This document shows positions 1 to 4,686 of a DNA stretch of 5,380 nucleotides, piece after piece. Position 1 is the stretch's first letter. Each line of letters starts with the position of its first letter. A program made the translations under genes and the position numbers. The notes beneath the pieces were generated by a model, which did no database searches, was not told the DNA's origin, and saw only the letters and a program-made list of their open reading frames with translations. The DNA comes from Burkholderiales bacterium. GTDB lineage: Bacteria; Pseudomonadota; Gammaproteobacteria; Burkholderiales; Casimicrobiaceae. The stretch is taken from assembly GCA_025354075.1 (NCBI GenBank), contig JANXNO010000204.1:1-5380 (forward strand), read 5' to 3'.

Positions 1-317
1 CGGAAATTCTCTGACTGATACGCCGAGTACGCAACGCCAAGCCCGATGACCGAGGCTTGCAGCGCGCTCAGCGTGATGCCGAATTCGGGCAGCACAAAGT
101 AGATATAGAAAAGTTGAACGATGATCGGAACGCCGCGAATCACGTTCACAATGCACTTTGCAAGCCACACCATCGGCCCAATGCCCGACACCCGCATCAG
201 TGCCCACACGAGCCCCAACACCGTCGAGAGCAGCAGCGAGCCCAGGGTAACGATCACCGTTAGTCGTAGCCCCTCCAGCAGGATGGGCATGAAGGTCGCA
301 GCGTCAGTCCAGAACAT
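1..317 (-). CDS. Polar amino-acid ABC transporter permease, N-terminal part (cut by window edge)
   Basis: This is the inner-membrane permease subunit of a HisM/GlnP-type amino-acid importer. I translated it from ATG at 317 down to base 1, giving 105 codons with no stop, so the C-terminal half lies outside the window. The protein starts MFWTDAATFMPILLEGLRLT. A hydrophobic helix follows at about residues 19-41 (VIVTLGSLLLSTVLGLVWAL), and a second at about 61-78. Between them is the family hallmark RGVPIIVQLFYIYFVLP, equivalent to the RGTPxxVQLFxxYFxLP stretch of the polar amino-acid permease family. The last visible residues, AYSAYQSENF, match the AYxxExxR region that follows. The start lies 40 nt downstream of the binding-protein stop on the same strand, so the two genes very likely form one operon. 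I see no strong Shine-Dalgarno before this ATG. The substrate cannot be named from this fragment. Confidence 0.9.
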   Translation of the reverse strand, partial: MFWTDAATFMPILLEGLRLTVIVTLGSLLLSTVLGLVWALMRVSGIGPMVWLAKCIVNVIRGVPIIVQLFYIYFVLPEFGITLSALQASVIGLGVAYSAYQSENF

Positions 318-357
318 GGGGGATCAAGCTCGCGTGTGAATCAATGGCATCCGCTGG

Positions 358-1113
358 CTACTGGCCCCATTTCGCCAAAATCTTGTCGACAGTGCCGTTC
401 TTTTGAAGTTTTTCGAGCGATGTATTGATTCGTGTCAGGAGCGCCGCATCGCCTTTGCGAACGCCGATCCCTACCGAGCCAGACAGCGTGGACGTGTAGC
501 CCTTCACCAGGCGCGTTTCGGCAAACATGCCTTGTTGCAGGTTGTAGGCGACGATCGGCTTGTCGGCGAAGCCGGCCTGAATACGGCCCGCGTTGACGTC
601 GGACAAAATCGCCGGAATGTTGTCGTAAATTTTCACCTCGGCAAACAAGCCGGATTTTGTCAGTGGCTCAACATAGGCCGTGCCCTTCTGTGCACCGACC
701 GTGAAGCCCTTCATGTCCTCAAGCTTCGCGTATTCACGCGTGTCTTTCTTCGACACCACGAGGCCTTCGCCGTAGGTGTAAATCGGACGCGAAAAATCGA
801 CGACTTCCTGGCGCGGCGGCGTGATGTACATCGCAGCGGCGATGATGTCGATCTTGTTGCCGGTGAGCGATGGAATCAGCGTGGCAAACGGCATGCCTTC
901 GACTTCCACCTTGAAGCCCGCGTCCGCAGCCACTTCGCGAATGATGTCGACCATGATGCCCTGAATCGAATTGGTCTTGGTGTCGAGGAACGTAAACGGC
1001 ACGCCGGTCGGCGTGGAGCCCACCTTCAGTGGTTTGTCCTGCGCAAGAGCGCTGGAGCTCGTGATTACGGCCGAAAGAATCGCAATTGCCGCAGCTATGC
1101 TTCTGAATTTCAT
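358..1113 (-). CDS. Periplasmic amino-acid-binding protein of an ABC transporter (solute-binding family 3)
   Basis: This is the substrate-binding subunit that delivers an amino acid to the permease encoded just downstream. Starting at 1113, the 251-residue protein has a clear Sec signal peptide: MKFRS, a hydrophobic core at about 6-18, and probable cleavage after A22-L23-A24. The mature part has the two-lobe SBP family 3 layout. ITPPR (97-101) supplies the arginine that binds the substrate carboxylate in HisJ/GlnH relatives. GTAYVEP (144-150) and the acidic residue in GFADKP (D184) sit at the other ligand positions, which suggests an alpha-amino acid; the exact amino acid is not decidable. 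The reading frame stays open to an ATG at 1176, but AGGAG lies 7 nt before the 1113 ATG and the upstream 21 residues would block the signal peptide, so 1113 is preferred. It is divergent from the XRE-cupin regulator and likely controlled by it. Confidence 0.93.
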   Translation of the reverse strand: MKFRSIAAAIAILSAVITSSSALAQDKPLKVGSTPTGVPFTFLDTKTNSIQGIMVDIIREVAADAGFKVEVEGMPFATLIPSLTGNKIDIIAAAMYITPPRQEVVDFSRPIYTYGEGLVVSKKDTREYAKLEDMKGFTVGAQKGTAYVEPLTKSGLFAEVKIYDNIPAILSDVNAGRIQAGFADKPIVAYNLQQGMFAETRLVKGYTSTLSGSVGIGVRKGDAALLTRINTSLEKLQKNGTVDKILAKWGQ

Positions 1114-1120
1114 CAACATT

Positions 1121-1125
1121 CTCCT
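1121..1125 (-). promoter_or_regulatory. Ribosome binding site deciding the binding-protein start
   Basis: AGGAG on the minus strand, followed by 7 nt (AATGTTG) and then ATG at 1113. The spacing is too short for the ATG at 1119, and this site is far downstream of the ATG at 1176. It therefore supports the start that gives a normal signal peptide. Confidence 0.75.
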
Positions 1126-1169
1126 GGAGCCGCTAGCGGGGCTCGTAGCGCCAACCCGTTTTGGGTTAA

Positions 1170-1187
1170 ATTTCATGTACGTGAAAT
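1170..1187. promoter_or_regulatory. Palindromic operator candidate in the divergent promoter region
   Basis: The 18-bp stretch ATTTCATGTACGTGAAAT is a palindrome centred on GTAC with one mismatched pair (1176/1181). It sits between the divergent binding-protein and XRE-cupin genes. Minus-strand TATATT (1190-1185) and plus-strand TATAGT (1187-1192) are plausible -10 elements overlapping or abutting its edge, so a bound repressor could block both promoters; the -35 boxes are weak on both strands. Binding by the adjacent XRE-cupin regulator is an inference from position. Confidence 0.55.
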
Positions 1188-1243
1188 ATAGTCTACACCC
1201 TGAGATGATTGCTCCGACGGTTCAATGATCGAATATCCGCGAG

Positions 1244-1855
1244 ATGAAACGCAAAACTGAAACCGCTGCGCCGCCAGAAATCGCGACCCCGGAAATCGTC
1301 GATGCTGCCGTCGGCGCGCGCATTCGTGCGCTGCGAAGAAGCAAGGGTTTGGGGCTCAACGAAATGGCCGAGCGCACAGGACTCTCGATTGGTTTTTTGA
1401 GCCAGATGGAGCGCGGGTTGTCGTCGCCGACCTTGCGGGCGCTGACAAGCCTCGCCGATGCGATGCAAATCAATCTCGCGGAGATTGTGCGCGGCCCAAC
1501 GGTCGCCCAGCCCACCGTGCCGGTCATCACCCGCGCCGGCGAGCGCTCGTCGATTTCGATGTGGAAATCCGGAATCCGCAAGCACGCGCTGGCCAGCGGC
1601 GGCGCGGCGAGCAGCGCGTTTAGTTTCACGCTCCTTGAGTTTGAGCCGCGCGCCTCGTCTGGCGACGACCTGTACACGCATCAGGGCGAAGAGGCAGGCT
1701 ACGTGCTGCAAGGCCGACTCAAGCTGGTCGTCAACGACAAACAATGGACGCTCACTGCGGGCGATAGTTTTCACTTCAGCAGCGAGCTGCCGCATCGCTT
1801 TGAGAATGCTTCCAGTCGCCAGCTGATCGTTGTGATGGTGAACGCGCGGGCCTAG
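1244..1855 (+). CDS. XRE-family transcriptional regulator with C-terminal cupin domain
   Basis: This is a 203-residue DNA-binding regulator with a small-molecule sensor domain. Residues 24-80 form an XRE (lambda-repressor-like) helix-turn-helix, with the recognition core LNEMAERTGLSIGFLSQMERG at about 38-58. Residues 125-200 form a cupin_2 barrel: the first motif is THQGEEAGYVLQG (H146, E149, E150) and the second is GDSFHFSSELPHRFEN (H184, N188). This two-domain design and length match the XRE-cupin family, whose members often repress or activate neighbouring amino-acid, polyamine or amine catabolism and uptake genes. An in-frame stop at 1226-1228 leaves ATG 1244 as the only ATG start; the ribosome site is weak (GCGAG directly before it). 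It is divergent from the amino-acid transporter and 98 nt upstream of the SDR. The natural targets are therefore both flanks and its own promoter; the ligand is unknown. Confidence 0.93.
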   Translation: MKRKTETAAPPEIATPEIVDAAVGARIRALRRSKGLGLNEMAERTGLSIGFLSQMERGLSSPTLRALTSLADAMQINLAEIVRGPTVAQPTVPVITRAGERSSISMWKSGIRKHALASGGAASSAFSFTLLEFEPRASSGDDLYTHQGEEAGYVLQGRLKLVVNDKQWTLTAGDSFHFSSELPHRFENASSRQLIVVMVNARA

Positions 1856-1953
1856 TGTCATTCGAATCGAACCTGAGCGACGTGTCTCGCCGCTCCGGTG
1901 CGCTACGCTGGGTCGATCCCGCCGTCTGAGCTAACCCTCGAAGTAACTCGCCC

Positions 1954-2772
1954 ATGAACCTGAAACTCACCAACCTTCACGTCCTCATCACCGGCGGTAG
2001 CAAAGGCATCGGCCTGGCCTGCGCTCACGGCTTCATCGCTGAGGGCGCGCGGGTGACGCTGGTTTCGCGCACGATGGAAACTTTGCTGGCGGCGCAAGCG
2101 TCGCTCACAGCGATGCTGAAGAATGCTGACGTTGAAGCTGACGCGACATCGCGCATCAACGTAGTCGCCGCCGACCTGCGCGATGCAGCGGAAGCCGAGC
2201 GCGCGGTCGAAACCATCGAACGCGATTTCGGCCCGGTCGACGTGCTCGTCAACAGCGCGGGTGCCGCCAAGCGCACGCCTGCCGCCGAACTGACCGCTGC
2301 CTCGTGGCACGACGCGATGCAGGCCAAATTCTTCACCTACATCCACGTCATCAATCCACTGATCAAAAAGATGGGCGAACGCGGTAGCGGCGTGGTGGTG
2401 AACGTCATCGGCTCCGGCGGCAAGGTCGCCGCCGTGACGCATTTGGCAGGCGGCGCAGCCAACGCCGCGCTCATGCTCGCCAGCGCAGGCCTCGCTGCCG
2501 CGTACGCAGGCAAGGGCGTGCGCGTAAACGCCGTCAACCCCGGCCTAACACTCACCGAGCGCCTGCAAGAAGGCATGCAAGCCGAAGCGAGGCACCTTGG
2601 CATCAGCATCGAGGAAGCGCTAACGAAAGCCAAAGCCACCCGCCCGCTGGGCCGCATCGCAGAGCCCAGCGAAATCGCCGACGCGGTGGTTTACCTCGCG
2701 TCAAGCCGTGCGAGTTACATCACGGGGGCGGTGGTGGCGATGGATGGGGTGGTTACGCCGATGGTGGTGTAG
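1954..2772 (+). CDS. Short-chain dehydrogenase/reductase (SDR) with atypical active site
   Basis: This 272-residue protein has a Rossmann fold of the classical SDR size. The cofactor motif TGGSKGIG is at 13-20, V36-S38-R39 after beta-2 hints at NADP(H), NSAG is at 100-103, and NPG at 195-197. The end, SYITGAVVAMDG, is the usual SDR C-terminal strand region. The catalytic serine position falls in VIGSGG (S154), but the YxxxK pair is absent: the aligned stretch HLAGGAANAAL (163-173) has glycine and asparagine (G166, N170) where Tyr and Lys normally sit. It may therefore use other chemistry, or bind a nucleotide without classical oxidoreduction. ATG 1954 has only a weak upstream GAAG. It probably shares a transcript with the regulator 98 nt upstream and may act on the imported compound. 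Its last 20 bp overlap the opposite-strand toxin gene. Confidence 0.92.
   Translation: MNLKLTNLHVLITGGSKGIGLACAHGFIAEGARVTLVSRTMETLLAAQASLTAMLKNADVEADATSRINVVAADLRDAAEAERAVETIERDFGPVDVLVNSAGAAKRTPAAELTAASWHDAMQAKFFTYIHVINPLIKKMGERGSGVVVNVIGSGGKVAAVTHLAGGAANAALMLASAGLAAAYAGKGVRVNAVNPGLTLTERLQEGMQAEARHLGISIEEALTKAKATRPLGRIAEPSEIADAVVYLASSRASYITGAVVAMDGVVTPMVV
2729..2772 (+). repeat. Left copy of an imperfect 44-bp direct repeat (SDR gene tail)
   Basis: The last 44 bp of the SDR gene align without gaps to 3666-3709 (offset 937). I count 35 of 44 identical bases, and 31 of 38 over 2735-2772. Both copies finish on a stop codon (TAG here, TAA there), and similarity stops immediately after it. The minus-strand toxin gene ends inside this copy, at 2753. 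Confidence 0.8.
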
Positions 2773-3370
2773 CGGGCACGCGCTCAAAAATGGACTGAGC
2801 CCAATCCGGCACAGGCAGATAGCGCTTGCTGAGCTGACCTTCAGAGGCACGAAAACACAACTGCGGAGAGGCGTTGTCTACGCTGTTGTCGTAGACGTAC
2901 AGCCGATCCACGACCGACGCGAGTTGCGCGCAGTTGGCGATTGACTTGCCGTAGCGCGAGATGATCTTGCCGATGGGGACTTCGTGCCCGCCCTCCATCA
3001 CTCGGCGAGCGATGCGCGCCGCATTGATCGTTGCGTCCCGCGTGCCGACGAAGAACAACCGCACAAAAAATCCAGCCTGCGCAGCTCGCAATACAAAATC
3101 CACTTTGTCGGGTGACGAAAGCACAGTCTCGAATGCAAGGTCGGCACCTTGTCGCAGGCAGGTTTCGCGACGTTCAGCAGCGAGATTGGCGGCTTTCAAT
3201 ACCGCGTCAAGTGAGTTCCAGTCGCCAAACTGATCGCGGGCGATGTTGTCGGGATTGATGTATTCGCAACCCTGCATCCACTGATGCCGCAATACCGCCT
3301 CGGTGATCGAAGTTTTACCTGCGCCGTTCGGCCCAGCGACAACAATCAAGCGAGGCCGCGACACGTCCAC
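2753..3370 (-). CDS. Zeta-toxin-like P-loop kinase (predicted toxin, COG4185-like)
   Basis: This is a 205-residue P-loop protein of the zeta-toxin-like group; zeta toxins phosphorylate UDP-N-acetylglucosamine or related small molecules and so poison growth. Visible features in order are Walker A GPNGAGKT (13-20), YINPDNIA (37-44) with D41 at the position of the conserved acidic residue, FETVLSS (80-86), the RIARRVMEGGHEVP lid-like segment (119-132), RYGKSIAN (139-146) and YDNS (160-163). This order matches predicted ATPases related to zeta toxins; no phosphotransferase activity is proven. The start is GTG at 3370 (GTG 3364 is an alternative). It lies 5 nt after the tandem TAG TAG that ends the small upstream gene, so translation is likely coupled. 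The last six codons and stop lie within the antisense of the SDR tail, so the C-terminus may have been reshaped at a junction. Confidence 0.85.
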   Translation of the reverse strand: MDVSRPRLIVVAGPNGAGKTSITEAVLRHQWMQGCEYINPDNIARDQFGDWNSLDAVLKAANLAAERRETCLRQGADLAFETVLSSPDKVDFVLRAAQAGFFVRLFFVGTRDATINAARIARRVMEGGHEVPIGKIISRYGKSIANCAQLASVVDRLYVYDNSVDNASPQLCFRASEGQLSKRYLPVPDWAQSIFERVPATPPSA

Positions 3371-3375
3371 GGCTA

Positions 3376-3597
3376 CTAGAGACGCGGTAGATCGAACTGT
3401 TTGCGCTGGTATTCGGTGCGAGCCTGCGCCGCAAGCAAATCCGCTGCAAGAACGGCGCGAGACTTAAGTTCAGCCGCCGCGCGCTTTTCGCGCGCCACGC
3501 GCGCCACGTCGTCCATGATTTCGGCGAGCTGTTCGTCGGTCGGCTCCTGCCCCACGGCGAGCGGATCAATAGGTAACTTTGCTTCGACTCTGTTCAT
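3376..3597 (-). CDS. Small candidate antitoxin upstream of the zeta-like toxin
   Basis: This 73-residue protein of unrecognised family starts MNRVEAKLPIDPLAVGQEPT. It is acidic around 17-30 (DEQLAEIMDD), and a long, Ala/Arg/Glu-rich helical stretch follows at about 31-66. There is no visible DNA-binding motif. Small helical proteins of about this size commonly precede COG4185-type kinases and are taken to be the antitoxin; that role here rests on position and the 5-nt spacing to the toxin. The frame extends upstream to an ATG at 3717, but that extension would be encoded antisense to the SDR-tail remnant and is low-complexity Arg/Ala, so ATG 3597 is preferred. It has no Shine-Dalgarno; a TACTAT box 7 nt before the ATG suggests a leaderless mRNA. 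It ends with tandem TAG stops. Confidence 0.7.
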   Translation of the reverse strand: MNRVEAKLPIDPLAVGQEPTDEQLAEIMDDVARVAREKRAAAELKSRAVLAADLLAAQARTEYQRKQFDLPRL

Positions 3598-3604
3598 AAG
3601 CGGG

Positions 3605-3610
3605 ATAGTA
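3605..3610 (-). promoter_or_regulatory. -10 element for a probably leaderless antitoxin-toxin transcript
   Basis: TACTAT on the minus strand (5/6 to TATAAT) is followed by 7 nt (CCCGCTT) and then the antitoxin ATG at 3597, so transcription would begin at or next to the start codon. No ribosome site is visible. CTGCAA 17 nt upstream is only a 3/6 match to a -35 box, so the call rests on the -10 and its spacing. Confidence 0.45.
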
Positions 3611-3665
3611 GCGCAGCGCAGACGAGCTTGCAGAGCGACGCGACGTGCCCGTCGTGACTCCGATA

Positions 3666-3709
3666 CGCTGCTGGCGATGGATAGAGTAGCTACGCCGCTA
3701 GTGGTGTAA
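3666..3709 (+). pseudogene. Remnant of an SDR gene 3' end (right copy of the direct repeat)
   Basis: Read in frame, this stretch encodes LLAMDRVATPLVV followed by TAA, against VVAMDGVVTPMVV followed by TAG at the end of the intact SDR. Most base differences are transitions, and the amino-acid changes are few (V/L, G/R, V/A, M/L), as expected of homologous coding sequence rather than chance. No further SDR homology is apparent upstream, where the antitoxin promoter and gene begin, and none follows the stop. It is too short to be functional and is best read as a scar of insertion or of a lost SDR paralogue. Confidence 0.7.
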
Positions 3710-3722
3710 ATTGTCAATGAAT

Positions 3723-3737
3723 AGCATACCGAATGCT
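3723..3737. promoter_or_regulatory. Short inverted repeat upstream of the orphan antitoxin-like ORF
   Basis: AGCAT and ATGCT are separated by 5 bp, about 45 bp before the ATG at 3781. A TTGTCA box at 3711-3716 could be a -35 element, but no good -10 follows at 17 nt. The site could be an autoregulatory operator; it is short enough to be chance. Confidence 0.25.
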
Positions 3738-3780
3738 TACGGGTGCCTGAACATCGGCAACTAACGACGACGAGAATCTA

Positions 3781-4008
3781 ATGGTTAAACCACCTATCAA
3801 AAAAGCGTCCAAACTAAACCTTCCCGTTCTTAGCGGCAAAGGCGGGATGGTTGCGGGAATTGACCCCAAAAGCAATGCATCAGTGCTCGACGCTGCTGAC
3901 GGTTTTGCCGAGACGACTTATTTGCTCGCCGAACCTGCCAACGCCGAGCATTTGCACCGGTCCATAAGTCAATATCGTGCGGGGCGCGTCCGCGTCAGAG
4001 AGCGATGA
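3781..4008 (+). CDS. Small ORF resembling a YefM/Phd-type antitoxin C-terminus, no toxin partner seen
   Basis: This is a 75-residue protein starting MVKPPIKKASKLNLPVLSGK. The segment ETTYLLAEPANAEHLHRSIS (about 44-63) closely follows the ETxYLLRSPANAxRLxxSI pattern in the C-terminal toxin-binding part of YefM-type antitoxins, and QYRAGRVRVRER matches the usual charged tail. The N-terminal DNA-binding part of YefM is missing; in its place is a basic, Gly-rich stretch with GKGGMVAGIDPKSNASVLDA. It may be a distinct short antitoxin family or an antitoxin remnant. The following 114 nt (4009-4122) show no YoeB/RelE-like reading frame, so it appears orphaned. Upstream GACGAGA gives only a weak ribosome site. 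Coding status is likely but not certain. Confidence 0.5.
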   Translation: MVKPPIKKASKLNLPVLSGKGGMVAGIDPKSNASVLDAADGFAETTYLLAEPANAEHLHRSISQYRAGRVRVRER

Positions 4009-4091
4009 ATGGCACCGCCTCAACTCAGGTCGTGAAATGTTGTTCGGTGCATTCTTAATGGACCCAAACTGATACAAACCATCGTCGCAGA

Positions 4092-4104
4092 GCAATCAGA
4101 TTGC
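4092..4104. promoter_or_regulatory. Perfect 6+1+6 palindrome just upstream of the HEPN-like gene
   Basis: GCAATC-A-GATTGC is a perfect inverted repeat with a one-base centre, ending 18 bp before the ATG at 4123. Its size and position suit an operator for autoregulation of the HEPN-ATPase operon. No assignable repressor is adjacent unless the orphan antitoxin or the HEPN protein serves; function is inferred. Confidence 0.35.
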
Positions 4105-4122
4105 GTTCTAGGCGTTACATCG

Positions 4123-4686
4123 ATGAAAATCCTTCGTCGACAATTGAAACATTCCTATTACGGGGACTTATGTATGCAGCACAAGGGTCTGAGTGAACCG
4201 CACATTTTCTTGGTGAGTTCAAACCCCCAAGTGCTTATGCGAAATCTCAAGGGTGTATTGTCAGATGTACAGCTACGCAAGATTCAAGCTGAGGTAGACG
4301 CAAATGTGGTTGGGCTTTTTCGACTTGGAGAGCAGCACTACCAATTCGCAAAAGCTTTGGCGCGGAACGAGTGGCGCCAGAAGATTTCTAGACATTACTA
4401 CGGTGCCTACAATGTTCGTCGTGCATTGGCGCTACACCACTCTGGATCATTCGCAACCGACAGTTCCGATCACAAGAGTGTGGATCAAATCCCAGATGCA
4501 CTCGCAAACAGTGGTGCACACAAGCAAGTGCTTAAGAGCCTTCGCGATGATCGAAATTTATGCGACTACAGTCACTTGGCGCGCGAGAGCGACTTGCTAG
4601 CAACGGTTGCGGACGTTGAGCAACGTGTGGAGCAATTCATCCGAGACGTTCGTGACTTTTTGACGGCCAAGGGAATTACGCTATGA
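4123..4686 (+). CDS. HEPN-like protein, putative RNase or toxin partner of the downstream ATPase
   Basis: This protein of up to 187 residues looks all-helical. Two segments suggest a HEPN fold: RQKISRHYYGAYNVRRALAL (85-104), like the first conserved helix with its R/Y pattern, and LRDDRNLCDYSH (140-151), containing R144-N145-x5-H151, a fit to the R-x4-6-H motif of HEPN ribonucleases. A C-terminal helix follows (about 157-182). HEPN proteins typically act as RNA-cleaving effectors in toxin-antitoxin and antiphage systems; cleavage by this one is an inference. The start is uncertain: ATG 4123 has a weak AGGCG site, whereas ATG 4174 (residue 18) has GGGGA 7 nt upstream, and the first 17 residues look unlike a domain. 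Its TGA overlaps the ATPase ATG (ATGA), indicating tight coupling. Its AT-richness exceeds that of the SDR region, suggesting acquisition. Confidence 0.75.
   Translation: MKILRRQLKHSYYGDLCMQHKGLSEPHIFLVSSNPQVLMRNLKGVLSDVQLRKIQAEVDANVVGLFRLGEQHYQFAKALARNEWRQKISRHYYGAYNVRRALALHHSGSFATDSSDHKSVDQIPDALANSGAHKQVLKSLRDDRNLCDYSHLARESDLLATVADVEQRVEQFIRDVRDFLTAKGITL
4670..4674 (+). promoter_or_regulatory. Ribosome binding site for the ATPase gene inside the HEPN-like gene
   Basis: AGGGA ends 8 nt before the ATG at 4683. Together with the 4-bp ATGA overlap, it fixes the ATPase start and indicates that the two proteins are made in a coordinated ratio. Confidence 0.6.

Larger units (their letters stand above)
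2773..3709. other. Toxin-antitoxin cassette bracketed by SDR-tail repeats (candidate inserted unit)
   Basis: The interval from the SDR stop to the second SDR-tail stop (one repeat copy plus intervening DNA, 937 bp) contains essentially only the antitoxin-toxin pair. A gene 3' end re-created at the far side of foreign DNA is the footprint left by site-specific integration or by homologous recombination in a gene tail. No recombinase or transposase is visible, so mobility is inferred only from the repeats. Confidence 0.35.

Noticed and set aside
1114..1176. Upstream ATG at 1176 as start of the binding protein
   Set aside because: It would put 21 extra residues before the signal peptide and lies across the operator palindrome; AGGAG is correctly spaced only for ATG 1113.
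403..1191. Long plus-strand open frame of 262 codons
   Set aside because: It is antisense to the binding-protein gene; its translation is Arg/His-rich without domain features, while the minus strand has a signal peptide and all SBP motifs.
1877..1900. GAGCG...CGCTC inverted repeat after the XRE-cupin gene as a terminator
   Set aside because: The stem is only about 5 bp with a long loop and no following T-run, so it is not a credible rho-independent terminator.
1903..2442. Minus-strand open frame of 179 codons
   Set aside because: It is antisense to the SDR gene, whose motifs are unambiguous; the translation has no recognisable domain.
3401..3709. Plus-strand open frame of 102 codons ending in the SDR-tail peptide
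   Set aside because: Most of it is antisense to the antitoxin gene with low-complexity Ser/Arg/Ala sequence; only its last ~14 codons have SDR similarity, so it was kept only as a remnant at 3666-3709.
3598..3717. 40-codon N-terminal extension of the antitoxin from ATG 3717
   Set aside because: It would be encoded antisense to the SDR-tail remnant, is Arg/Ala-rich, and would run through the TACTAT promoter candidate.
4009..4122. Possible toxin remnant after the orphan antitoxin-like ORF
   Set aside because: All three plus frames are broken by stops within about 30 codons and show no YoeB/RelE pattern.
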